Of a stretch of 64,000 nt of DNA, positions 45,132 through 54,447 are shown in pieces. Position 1 is the stretch's first letter, and the number at the start of each line of letters is the position of its first letter. Both the position numbers and the translations under genes were made by a program. The notes beneath the pieces were generated by a model. It was not told the origin of the DNA, did not search any database, and was given only the letters and a program-made list of their open reading frames with translations. The DNA comes from Nocardioides sediminis (GTDB taxonomy: Bacteria; Actinomycetota; Actinomycetes; Propionibacteriales; Nocardioidaceae), in assembly GCF_003047295.1 (NCBI RefSeq), contig NZ_PZYZ01000005.1:270931-334930 (forward strand). The letters are read 5' to 3'.

Positions 45132-48100
45132 ATGCAGATCATCGCGATCGTCGTATCGCTCGCCATCACGGCAGTCGCCGTCGGACTGGCCGTGCAGGCC
45201 GTCCGCTCGATGCTGGGCGTCATCCGGACCGGTCAGCCGGACGGCACGCGCAGCGACCAGCCCGGGCGCCGGCTGGCGACGATGTTCAAGGAGACGCTCG
45301 GCCACACGCGCATGCTCCAGTGGACGTGGATCGGTGTCATGCACTGGTTCGTCTTCGCCGGCTTCATCTTCCTGTCGTCGCTCGTCTTCGGCGCCTACCT
45401 CCTGATCTTCGACGCGCACCAGGCCTTCCCGGTGATCGGCACGTGGATCGTCTACGAGTGGCCCGTCGAGCTGCTGTCGTGGCTGACCCTGATCGGCATC
45501 GTCTACCTGATCGCGGTGCGCCAGAAGAACCACCCGCGCAGCCTGGGCCGGAAGTCGCGCTTCTTCGGATCGACGTTCTGGCAGGCCTACTTCGTCGAGG
45601 CCGTCATCCTCAGCGTGGTGCTCCTCGGCATCGTCCTGCGCACGATCGAGTACGCCCTGCTCAACAACGCGTCGTACGTCGCGGACCACCCGGAGGCCGC
45701 GGAGCACAACGGGCTGCTGCACTTCCCGACCACCGCCTGGCTGGGCCAGCTGTGGTCCGGGCTCTCGCTCGGGACGCTGGAGAACCTCGTCTACCTGCTC
45801 GCGATGGTCAAGATCGTCGTGTCGATGACGTGGCTGATCGTCATCGCCCGCAACATCAGCATGGGTGTCGCGTGGCACCGGTTCACCGCCTGGTTCAACA
45901 TCTTCTACAAGCGCGAGTCGGACGGTTCGACCGCGCTGGGCGCGATGAAGCCGCTCACCTCGGCCGGCGTCCCGGTCACCCTCGACGACATCGAGGACCT
46001 CGACGAGGACTCCACCCTGGGCGTGGGCAAGGTCGAGGACTTCTCCTGGAAGGGGATGCTCGACTTCACGACCTGCACCGAGTGCGGTCGCTGCCAGTCG
46101 CAGTGCCCGGCCTGGAACACCGAGAAGCCCCTCTCGCCCAAGCTGCTGGTGCTCGGCCTGCGCGACCACGCTTACGCCAAGGCGCCGTACGTCCAGGCCG
46201 GCGGCGAGGACAGCGCCACCGCGACCGCGCTGCTCGAGGAGGACGAGGTGCTGGCCCGCGAGGCCGCGCGCCCGCTGGTCGGCGACACCGGCGACGAGTG
46301 GTTCTACATGCCCGAGGACGGCTCGGCCGTCATCGACTCCGACGTGCTGTGGAACTGCACGTCCTGCGGCGCCTGCGTCCAGCAGTGCCCGGTCGACATC
46401 GAGCACGTCGACCACATCATGGACATGCGTCGCTACCAGGTGCTGGTGGAGGCCAACTTCCCCGCCGAGCTCAACCAGCTCTTCAAGGGCCTGGAGAACA
46501 AGGGCAACCCGTGGAACATGTCGTCCTCGGCCCGCATGGACTGGGCCAAGGGCCTCGACTTCGAGGTGCCGGTCGTCGGTGAGGACCTCGAGTCGCTCGA
46601 GTCCGTGGACTGGCTGTTCTGGGTCGGCTGCGCCGGCGCCTACGAGGACCGCGCCAAGAAGACCACCCGCGCCGTGGCCGAGCTGCTCGACATGGCCGGC
46701 ATCTCCTTCGGCGTGCTCGGCAACGGCGAGACCTGCACCGGCGACCCGGCCCGTCGCGCCGGCAACGAGTTCGTCTTCCAGGGCCTGGCCGCGCAGAACG
46801 TCGAGACGTTCAAGGAGTACAAGGTCAAGAAGGTCGTCTCGACCTGCGCCCACTGCTTCAACACGCTCAAGAACGAGTACAAGGACTTCGGCATCGAGCT
46901 CGAGGTCGTGCACCACACCCAGCTGCTCAACCGCCTCGTCCGCGAGGGGAAGCTGACCCCGATCAAGGACGGCGCGGGCGCCGCGAAGCGCTCGATCACC
47001 TACCACGACCCGTGCTACCTCGGGCGCCACAACCAGGTCTACTCGCCCCCGCGCGAGCTGCTGCAGATCCTGCCCGGCGCGGAGTTCACCGAGATGGAGC
47101 GCAACTCCGAAAAGTCCTTCTGCTGCGGCGCCGGCGGCGCCCGCATGTGGATGGAGGAGAACATCGGCGAGCGCATCAACCTCAACCGCACCAAGGAGGC
47201 CGTCGGCACCGGCGCCGACCAGATCGCGGTCGGCTGCCCGTTCTGCCGGGTGATGCTCTCCGACGGGCTCACCGCCGAGCAGGCCAAGGGCAACGCCCGC
47301 GAGGAGGTCGAGATCCTCGACGTCGCGCAGATGCTGCTCGCCTCGGTCAAGGGCGAGTCCGCCACGAAGGCGGGCCCCGGCACGTCGTCGTCCGGTTCCG
47401 GGGGTACGACGCCCGCGCCCGCAGCTGCCGCTGCTGCCGGCTCGGCGGACACCGACGTGGCGACCAAGGCCGAGCCCGAGCCCGGCGACGTCACGACCAC
47501 CGAGGACACCGTCACCGAGACCGCGGACGCCGGCCCCGCCGCCAAGGCGTCCGGGGGCTCGTCGCTCTTCGACGTCGAGGAGCCGTCCGCAGCCGCCGCA
47601 CCGGAGAAGTCCGTCGCCGAGACGCCGGCCGACGCGACCCACGCCCCGGCCGCTCCCGCCCAGGGGTCGGGCTCGCTCTTCGACCTCGACGAGCCGGCGG
47701 ACAAGTCCGCCGCGGCAGAGCCGGAGACCGTCGCGGAGGCTCCGGCCGCCGAGAAGCCCGCGCCCGCGAAGCCGTCGGCCGACCTGGGCTCGGGCGGCTC
47801 GCTCTTCGACCTCGACGCGCCCGCCGACTCGGCGTCGGCGAAGGCGGAGACGGCTGACGCGCCGACCGAGCCCGTGGCCGCCGAGAAGTCCGCACCGGCG
47901 AAGCCGGCGGCCGACCTGGGCTCGGGCGGCTCGCTCTTCGACCTGACCCCGGAGGAGCCGGCGAAGGCCGCGGAGCCGGCAGCGCCGGCGAAGGCCGAGC
48001 CCACCCCGGCCCCGGCGCCCGCCGCCGAGGCACCGGCGGCGGAGCCGGCCGCTCCGGCACCAGACCTCGGTTCCGGCTCGCTGTTCGACATCGCTGCCGA

Positions 48101-48764
48101 GCCCGCGCCGAGCGGTGAGCCAGCCACCTCCACGACCTCCCCGAAGGTGGCTGACGCACCGACCGCCGACACCGACACGGCCGACACGCCCGCCGGCGGT
48201 GAGCCAGCCACGTCCGCGCCCACCGCGAAGGTGGCTGACGCGCCGGCCACCTCCGGGCAGGCGAGCACCCCGGCGACCTCGATCCCCGAGGGCGGGTCGC
48301 TCTTCGACATCGAGGCCCCGACCCCGACCGCCGCACCGGCGGCTCCTGCCACGTCTGACGCAACGACGTCCGACGAGGCGGCGGCCCCGGCGACCGGTAC
48401 GTCGGACGTCCCGACGGAGGCTCCGGCAACGTCCGACGAGGCGGCGGCCCCGGCGACCGGTACGTCGGACGTCCCCGAGCAGGCCGAGGGTCTCGCCGGT
48501 GGTGCGGCGCTCAGCCAGGCGGCGACGTTCGCGGCGGCCGACGAGGCCGGCGAGCAGGCGGCGGCACCCGCCGAGGCACCGACCAGGGCCGAGACGTCCG
48601 ACGACGGGGTTGCCCCGACCGCCGAGGCGTCGGACGTCCCCGAGGACGCCCCGGCGGAGGCGACCGACCAGCCGGAGCAGCCGAAGCCGTCGTCCGACGG
48701 GGCCGCCCACACCCCGCGCACGGACGTGGACATCGACGAGTCGGGCTCGCTCTTCGACCTCTGA
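45132..48764 (+). CDS. etfD: membrane Fe-S oxidoreductase, EtfD-like, with long disordered tail
   Basis: A 1210-residue protein. Four or five N-terminal helices anchor it; two [4Fe-4S] motifs follow (CTECGRCQSQCP and CTSCGACVQQCP), then two CCG domains (CAHCFNTLKNEY and FCCGAGGARMWMEE). This is the layout of mycobacterial EtfD (Rv0338c), which passes electrons from electron-transfer flavoprotein during fatty acid oxidation to the menaquinone pool. From about residue 740 the protein becomes Ala/Pro/Glu-rich, with seven SLFD motifs. This tail of about 470 residues is far longer than the catalytic part needs. Ribosome site GAGGAG precedes ATG 45132. Confidence 0.9.
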   Translation: MQIIAIVVSLAITAVAVGLAVQAVRSMLGVIRTGQPDGTRSDQPGRRLATMFKETLGHTRMLQWTWIGVMHWFVFAGFIFLSSLVFGAYLLIFDAHQAFPVIGTWIVYEWPVELLSWLTLIGIVYLIAVRQKNHPRSLGRKSRFFGSTFWQAYFVEAVILSVVLLGIVLRTIEYALLNNASYVADHPEAAEHNGLLHFPTTAWLGQLWSGLSLGTLENLVYLLAMVKIVVSMTWLIVIARNISMGVAWHRFTAWFNIFYKRESDGSTALGAMKPLTSAGVPVTLDDIEDLDEDSTLGVGKVEDFSWKGMLDFTTCTECGRCQSQCPAWNTEKPLSPKLLVLGLRDHAYAKAPYVQAGGEDSATATALLEEDEVLAREAARPLVGDTGDEWFYMPEDGSAVIDSDVLWNCTSCGACVQQCPVDIEHVDHIMDMRRYQVLVEANFPAELNQLFKGLENKGNPWNMSSSARMDWAKGLDFEVPVVGEDLESLESVDWLFWVGCAGAYEDRAKKTTRAVAELLDMAGISFGVLGNGETCTGDPARRAGNEFVFQGLAAQNVETFKEYKVKKVVSTCAHCFNTLKNEYKDFGIELEVVHHTQLLNRLVREGKLTPIKDGAGAAKRSITYHDPCYLGRHNQVYSPPRELLQILPGAEFTEMERNSEKSFCCGAGGARMWMEENIGERINLNRTKEAVGTGADQIAVGCPFCRVMLSDGLTAEQAKGNAREEVEILDVAQMLLASVKGESATKAGPGTSSSGSGGTTPAPAAAAAAGSADTDVATKAEPEPGDVTTTEDTVTETADAGPAAKASGGSSLFDVEEPSAAAAPEKSVAETPADATHAPAAPAQGSGSLFDLDEPADKSAAAEPETVAEAPAAEKPAPAKPSADLGSGGSLFDLDAPADSASAKAETADAPTEPVAAEKSAPAKPAADLGSGGSLFDLTPEEPAKAAEPAAPAKAEPTPAPAPAAEAPAAEPAAPAPDLGSGSLFDIAAEPAPSGEPATSTTSPKVADAPTADTDTADTPAGGEPATSAPTAKVADAPATSGQASTPATSIPEGGSLFDIEAPTPTAAPAAPATSDATTSDEAAAPATGTSDVPTEAPATSDEAAAPATGTSDVPEQAEGLAGGAALSQAATFAAADEAGEQAAAPAEAPTRAETSDDGVAPTAEASDVPEDAPAEATDQPEQPKPSSDGAAHTPRTDVDIDESGSLFDL
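47562..48761 (+). repeat. seven SLFD[LVI] motifs in the EtfD tail
   Basis: SLFD occurs at residues 811, 848, 890, 934, 983, 1056 and 1206, usually as GSLFDL, GSLFDI or SLFDV followed by acidic or Pro residues; the last copy is the exact C-terminus. Between copies the chain is low-complexity Ala/Pro/Glu. Two copies of a TSDEAAAPATGTSDVP unit also occur near 48370-48477. Spacing rises from 37 to 150 residues. Confidence 0.85.
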
Positions 48765-48785
48765 GCACCGAGCACGACCAACCTG

Positions 48786-48822
48786 CGAACGCGGCCGACC
48801 GGACACCCGGCGGCCGCGTTCG
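48786..48822 (+). terminator. hairpin after EtfD
   Basis: A perfect 12-base stem (CGAACGCGGCCG and complement) with a 13-base loop, 22 bases after the EtfD stop; ends in a short CGTCGT tail without a T-run. Confidence 0.7.
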
Positions 48823-48856
48823 TCGTACCGACGTCGTCGTCCGGCAGGACACGCGT

Positions 48857-48937
48857 AGACACGCGGACACAACCCCGGTCAGGCGGTGTGGCCACGCCGG
48901 ACATCATCTGTCGCTCAGCAGTTGTGTCCGCGTGTCT
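48857..48937. repeat. 17-base inverted repeat with 47-base spacer
   Basis: AGACACGCGGACACAAC at 48857 and its exact complement at 48921. It lies between EtfD and the RHH gene. The left flank also repeats GACACGCG-TA-GACACGCG. No gene or transposase is present inside. The rest of the gap (48938-49020) shows nothing clear. Confidence 0.7.
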
Positions 48938-49020
48938 GCGCGCCGCCCGCCGACGCAGCCCGATACCGGTCGCACCGTTCGACAGCGGTCGCGCGGCGCA
49001 CTGACACCATCAAGACCTTG

Positions 49021-49044
49021 TCATGACGTCACTGTGATGTCATA
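49021..49044. promoter_or_regulatory. paired TGACGTCA/TGATGTCA operator-like sites
   Basis: TGACGTCACTGTGATGTCA (49025-49043 approximately) holds two near-palindromic 8-mers 3 bases apart, directly before the RHH gene start. Ribbon-helix-helix proteins often bind such short paired sites and control their own genes. Confidence 0.5.
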
Positions 49045-49053
49045 GTGGTGCGC

Positions 49054-49587
49054 ATGGACATCACGCCGTACGTCGACAGCCTCCGCCGCGACCTCCTGGC
49101 CGCCGCCGAGGCCGGGGGCGAGGAGGCCCGCCAGGTCGCCGAGCGCCTCTCCTACGCGCTGGACGCCAGCGCGCGGCTCGCCCTGATGGAGGCCATCTCG
49201 CAGGCTGCCGCCGAGATCAGCACCGAGCTGCCCCAGGGGGGCGTGGACGTGCGGCTGGCCGGCCGCGAGCTCGACTTCGTCGTCGAGGTGGCTCCCATCG
49301 CCCCCGCTCCCCCGGCACCGCCCGCGCCGCCTCGCCCGGAGGAGGCCGAGGAGGGCGACCTCGCCCGCATCACGCTCCGGATCCCGGAGTCCATCAAGAC
49401 CCGGGCCGAGGAGAAGGCCAACGCCAGCGGCCAGAGCCTCAACACGTGGCTGGTCTCGGTCATCCGGGCCGCGACGTCCGACCACGCCATCAACGTCGAC
49501 ATCGACCTCTCGAGCATCCCGTTCTTCGGCCGCGACCCGTTCAAGGGAGGCAACCGCGGCAACCGCCGCATGACCGGCTGGCTCTGA
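49054..49587 (+). CDS. ribbon-helix-helix (HicB-like) DNA-binding protein
   Basis: A 177-residue protein from ATG 49054. The N-terminal 80 residues are helical and acidic (MDITPYVDSLRRDLLAAAEA). A Pro/Ala linker (PAPPAPPAPPRP) joins the C-terminal domain ARITLRIPESIKTRAEEKAN and SGQSLNTWLVSVIRAA, a typical ribbon-helix-helix of the HicB/Arc type. No HicA toxin gene is nearby, so it is probably an autoregulator of the DUF4097 gene that follows by 81 bases. GTG 49045 is an alternative start. Confidence 0.8.
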   Translation: MDITPYVDSLRRDLLAAAEAGGEEARQVAERLSYALDASARLALMEAISQAAAEISTELPQGGVDVRLAGRELDFVVEVAPIAPAPPAPPAPPRPEEAEEGDLARITLRIPESIKTRAEEKANASGQSLNTWLVSVIRAATSDHAINVDIDLSSIPFFGRDPFKGGNRGNRRMTGWL

Positions 49588-49668
49588 CCAGCCCCGCAAC
49601 GTCCGTCAGGCACCCGAGCGATCCAGCACCCAGGCTGGACCGTGGGCCGAGCACACCCAGGAGCTCCC

Positions 49669-50490
49669 ATGGACCACACCTTCGAGACCCCCGACCCCAT
49701 CGAGCTGTACGTCGAGGTCGGCCGCGGGCACGTCGACGTCACCGCGACCTACACCGACCGCACGACCGTCACCGTGACCGGTGACCACGCCGAGGACCTC
49801 CTGGTCGAGCAGCGCGAGCGCCAGGTCGCCGTGATCGCCCCGCGCAGCAACGGCTTCCTCACCGGCGGCAACCGCCGCTACTTCGTGTCCGTCACCCTGC
49901 CCACCGGCAGCGCGCTCGCCCTCAAGACGGGCAGCGCCGACACCCGCGCCGAGGGTGAGTACGCCGCCACGTGGGCCAACACCGGCAGCGGCGACCTCAG
50001 CGTCGAGCGGGTCACCGGGCCGCTCGAGGTGCAGGCCGGCAGCGGCGACCTGTCCTTCGACGAGCTCACCGGGGAGGGTCGCATCAAGAGCGGCTCGGGC
50101 GACGTCCGCGTCGGCCGCGCCGCGGGCTCGCTCACCGTCTCCACCGGCAGCGGCGACGTCCTGGTCGAGCACGTGGCCGGGGAGCTCGCCGTCAAGACCG
50201 GGTCCGGCGACGTCCGGGTGGGCGAGAGCAGCGACGACGTGTCCTTCTCCACCGGTAGCGGCGACCTGCAGGTCGACCTCGCCCGCCGCGGCCGGTTCAC
50301 CGTCAAGGGCGCGAGCGGCGACGTCCGCCTCGGCATCCCCGCCGGCACGCCGGTCTGGACCGACATCACCACCGTCACCGGACGCATCCACAGCGAGGTC
50401 GGCGGCGCCGGCGAACCGGCCGACGGCCAGGACCACGTCGAGGTGCGCGCCCAGGTCGCCACCGGCGACATCACCCTCCAGCAGCGCTGA
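49669..50490 (+). CDS. DUF4097 family beta-strand repeat protein (intact copy)
   Basis: A 273-residue protein with no signal peptide. The second half is a regular beta-helix-like repeat, with units of about 20 residues each carrying G-SGD (TGSGDLSVERVTGPLEVQAG, SGDVRVG, SGDVLVEHVAG). ATG 49669 follows AGGAG. It is downstream of the RHH gene and upstream of a 30-codon gene. Function is unknown. A 5'-truncated second copy follows because of a tandem duplication that starts inside this gene. Confidence 0.85.
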   Translation: MDHTFETPDPIELYVEVGRGHVDVTATYTDRTTVTVTGDHAEDLLVEQRERQVAVIAPRSNGFLTGGNRRYFVSVTLPTGSALALKTGSADTRAEGEYAATWANTGSGDLSVERVTGPLEVQAGSGDLSFDELTGEGRIKSGSGDVRVGRAAGSLTVSTGSGDVLVEHVAGELAVKTGSGDVRVGESSDDVSFSTGSGDLQVDLARRGRFTVKGASGDVRLGIPAGTPVWTDITTVTGRIHSEVGGAGEPADGQDHVEVRAQVATGDITLQQR

Positions 50491-50531
50491 CCGGCAGCCC
50501 CACCAACCCCAGCACCAGGAAGGAGCAGACC

Positions 50532-50624
50532 ATGAACGGCATCACCGAGATCGAGCTGATCGCCCGCCACCACCGTGACCAGCGCCAGCGCGCCGCCGCG
50601 CGCCGCTGGACCCGCAAGGCGTGA
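50532..50624 (+). CDS. 30-residue basic peptide, copy 1
   Basis: A short gene with a strong ribosome site (AGGAAGGAG) before ATG 50532. The peptide starts MNGITEIELIARHHRDQRQ and ends with an Arg/Lys-rich tail. It follows DUF4097 by 41 bases and is duplicated at 51488. It has the same style (short helix then basic tail) as the 39-residue peptide at 6843. Function unknown. Confidence 0.6.
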   Translation: MNGITEIELIARHHRDQRQRAAARRWTRKA

Positions 50625-50631
50625 GGGAGCG

Positions 50632-50877
50632 TCAGGACCTCATCGCGACGCCCCGACGCCAGTAGCCCATGAACGCCACCTGGCGCCGATCCATCCCCAG
50701 CTCCCGGACCAGGTGTCGGCGCAGCCCGGTGACGACCGTGGACTCCCCCGCGATCCAGGCGTAGACGCCGTCGAGCGGTCGTCCCGATCCCCTCGAGGGA
50801 TCGCCGCCCGCCGCGGCCTCGATCTCCTCACCGGAGGAGGAGTACGACGGGGTCTCCCACAGGTCGGGGTCCACCTC
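50632..50877 (-). pseudogene. 3' fragment of the siderophore-interacting protein gene
   Basis: The last 81 codons or so of the intact gene at 51588, from the [10 protein letters not shown] region to the stop. An in-frame TGA lies just upstream across the junction (TCT TGA GAG GTG), and no promoter or ribosome site remains, so it is a dead copy left by the tandem duplication. Confidence 0.88.
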
Positions 50878-51446
50878 TCAAGACGGGCAGCGCCGACACC
50901 CGCGCCGAGGGTGAGTACGCCGCCACGTGGGCCAACACCGGCAGCGGCGACCTCAGCGTCGAGCGGGTCACCGGGCCGCTCGAGGTGCAGGCCGGCAGCG
51001 GCGACCTGTCCTTCGACGAGCTCACCGGGGAGGGTCGCATCAAGAGCGGCTCGGGCGACGTCCGCGTCGGCCGCGCCGCGGGCTCGCTCACCGTCTCCAC
51101 CGGCAGCGGCGACGTCCTGGTCGAGCACGTGGCCGGGGAGCTCGCCGTCAAGACCGGGTCCGGCGACGTCCGGGTGGGCGAGAGCAGCGACGACGTGTCC
51201 TTCTCCACCGGTAGCGGCGACCTGCAGGTCGACCTCGCCCGCCGCGGCCGGTTCACCGTCAAGGGCGCGAGCGGCGACGTCCGCCTCGGCATCCCCGCCG
51301 GCACGCCGGTCTGGACCGACATCACCACCGTCACCGGACGCATCCACAGCGAGGTCGGCGGCGCCGGCGAACCGGCCGACGGCCAGGACCACGTCGAGGT
51401 GCGCGCCCAGGTCGCCACCGGCGACATCACCCTCCAGCAGCGCTGA
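50877..51446 (+). pseudogene. 5'-truncated DUF4097 copy
   Basis: The last 190 codons of DUF4097, beginning at [12 protein letters not shown], without the N-terminal domain or ribosome site. The reading frame is open to the natural stop at 51446, but nothing suggests correct expression. Confidence 0.88.
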
Positions 51447-51833
51447 CCGGCAGCCCCACCAACCCCAGCACCAGGAAGGAGCAGACCATGAACGGCATCA
51501 CCGAGATCGAGCTGATCGCCCGCCACCACCGTGACCAGCGCCAGCGCGCCGCCGCGCGCCGCTGGACCCGCAAGGCGTGAGGGAGCGTCAGGACCTCATC
51601 GCGACGCCCCGACGCCAGTAGCCCATGAACGCCACCTGGCGCCGATCCATCCCCAGCTCCCGGACCAGGTGTCGGCGCAGCCCGGTGACGACCGTGGACT
51701 CCCCCGCGATCCAGGCGTAGACGCCGTCGAGCGGTCGTCCCGATCCCCTCGAGGGATCGCCGCCCGCCGCGGCCTCGATCTCCTCACCGGAGGAGGAGTA
51801 CGACGGGGTCTCCCACAGGTCGGGGTCCACCTC
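50878..51833. repeat. 956-bp tandem duplication, second unit
   Basis: The offset between copies is exactly 956 bases (for example ATG 50532 and 51488). The right end runs on into the intact siderophore-interacting protein gene, and the left end joins the truncated DUF4097 copy. Confidence 0.9.
51488..51580 (+). CDS. 30-residue basic peptide, copy 2
   Basis: Identical to the copy at 50532, with its own intact ribosome site AGGAAGGAG. It is the only complete gene in the duplicated unit. It ends 8 bases before the convergent stop of the siderophore-interacting protein gene. Confidence 0.58.
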   Translation: MNGITEIELIARHHRDQRQRAAARRWTRKA

Positions 51834-52549
51834 GTCGGGGGCTACCTCGACCACGGCGCCGGGGGTCCCGAGGTGGGCCACCACGGCGGCGTGCAGCCGC
51901 TCGCCGAGCGGGGCGTCCCCCCGCGGCAGCCAGGTCACCGAGACGCCGTCGGGGCGTCGTACGTCGAGGACGTCGCCCGCCTCCGGCACCTCCACGAAGA
52001 CGGCGCCCGTGGCAGTGGGCGGCAGCTGCTCGAGCACGGCGCACACCGCCGGGACGGCCGTCTCGTCGGCCACCATGAGGAGCTCGGCGCCGGGGGCGGG
52101 CGTGAACTCGATGCCGCCGTAGGGGAACCCGCGACGCGGTGCCATCATCACGATCCGGTCGCCCGGCGCGGCCTGCGCGGCCCACAGCGAGCCGGGACCG
52201 ACCGCATCGCCCTCGAGGTGCAGCACCATGTCGACCACGATCCGGGTGTCGGCCCCGGAGCCGCGGACGTCGCGGACGGTGTAGGTGCGCATGTGGCCCC
52301 GCTCCGCGCAGGGGATGTCGAACCACGTCGAGAACCAGGACTGGTCCGCGTCGGCGACCGACGTCAGCCCGCCGGTCTCGGGGTCGGGCAGCACCAGCTT
52401 GATCCGCTGGTCGTAGCGCGGCCCGTCGACGCCGAACTCCGCGAGCTCGGGGCCGCCGAGCTCCACCCGGACGAAGGACGGGCTCAGGCGCTCAGCGGTG
52501 ACGACCTCCACCTCGCAGAAGAGCATGGGCAGGCGTTCGACTGTCACGG

Positions 52550-52553
<4 letters not shown>
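51588..52553 (-). CDS. siderophore-interacting protein (ferric-siderophore reductase, ViuB-like)
   Basis: A 321-residue FAD-dependent reductase that releases iron from imported siderophores in the cytoplasm. RTYTVRDVRG near residue 82 is the FAD-binding RxYS/T motif; APGDRIVMMAPRRGF and LLMVADETAVPAVCAVLEQL belong to the SIP domain, and the C-terminus ends [19 protein letters not shown] and [11 protein letters not shown] 52553 (after AGGAGG) overlaps the ABC ATPase stop by four bases. It is the last gene of the uptake operon. Its 3' end was copied in the 956-bp duplication. Confidence 0.93.
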
Positions 52554-53379
<826 letters not shown>

Positions 53380-53383
<4 letters not shown>

Positions 53384-54447
53384 GCCGCCCTCCTTCCGGC
53401 ACGCCCGCGAGCGAGCAGCCACAGCAGGAACGGCGCGCCCACCGCGCCGGTGACGACGCCTACCGGGAGGTTGGTGTCGGGGACCAGGTAGTCGGCCACG
53501 TAGTCGGCCGAGACGACGACGACCGCACCGGTGAGCGCGGCGCCGAGGATCGTCGTACGACCCCCGTTGAGCGCCCGGGCGATCGGACCGGCGAGGAAGG
53601 ACACGAAGGCGATCGGGCCGGCCGCCGCCACCGCGACCGCGGAGAGCACCACGCCCAGCAGGAGCAGCAGCTCGCTGCGGGCCCGACTCACGCCGAGCCC
53701 GGCCGCGGCGTCGTCGCCGAGCTCGCTGACCCGAAGTGACCGGGCCACCCACCAGGTGAGCGGCAGCAGGACCGCGAGCACGAGCGCCAGCAGCCGGATG
53801 GTGGGCCAGGCGACGCCGTTGACGCTGCCGGTGAGCCAGCGCAGCACCAGCTGCGCGTCGTACTCGTCGACGCGGGTGAAGACGTACTGGATGACCGACT
53901 GCATCGCGGCGGCGGCACCGATGCCGACCAGGACGAGCCGGTATCCGCCGTGCGGTCCGGCGACGAGTCGCACGACCAGGGCGACCGCGACCGCGCCGGT
54001 CACCGCGACCGCCGAGACCGGCAGTCCCTGCCACCCCCAGAGCGCGATCGCCACGACCGCGCACGCGCTGGCGCCGAGGCTCACGCCGATGATGTCGGGG
54101 CTGGCCAGCGGGTTGCGCAGCGTGGTCTGGAACAGGGCACCCGCGACCCCGAACGCGACCCCGGCGAGCGTGGCCAGCACGGCCCGCGGGAGCTTGCTCT
54201 CCAGGAGGATGTAGGTGGCGCCCGGGATGTCGGTGCCGGCGAGGATCCGGACGAAGTCGGGGATCGTGATCGTGTAGTCGCCGAGCAGCACCCGGGCGCC
54301 GAACGCGGCGACCAGCGCGACCGCGAGCCCGCCGACGACCAGTGCGGTACGCCGCCGCGGCACACGTCGGGCGGCGCGGACGACCTGGACAGCGTCCGCG
54401 ATCGCGGACCCGGGCGTCACCGTCCTGGCCTCCGTCACGGCGGTCAC
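53380..54447 (-). CDS. FecCD-family siderophore ABC permease
   Basis: A 355-residue permease of about nine or ten helices. KLPRAVLATLAGVAFGVAGA and FQTTLRNPLASPDIIGVSLG are the conserved start of the family, and GPIAFVSFLAGPIARAL is the loop that contacts the ATPase. A Val-Thr start at GTG 54447 overlaps the stop of the second permease gene (GTGA). Confidence 0.93.

Larger units (their letters stand above)
49922..50877. repeat. 956-bp tandem duplication, first unit
   Basis: The unit begins inside the DUF4097 gene, includes the 30-codon gene, and ends inside the siderophore-interacting protein gene. It is followed directly by a second unit with the same sequence over all stretches I compared. 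The junction (CACCTC|TCAAGACG) shows only one base of shared sequence. Confidence 0.9.

Noticed and set aside
45087..48872. A 1261-codon open frame opposite EtfD
   Set aside because: It is a GC-skew shadow of a real gene: low-complexity Arg/Gly/Val, no ribosome site or family match, while the other strand has clear Fe-S motifs.
49054..49587. A HicAB toxin-antitoxin pair
   Set aside because: The ribbon-helix-helix domain is present but no HicA-like small toxin gene lies next to it.
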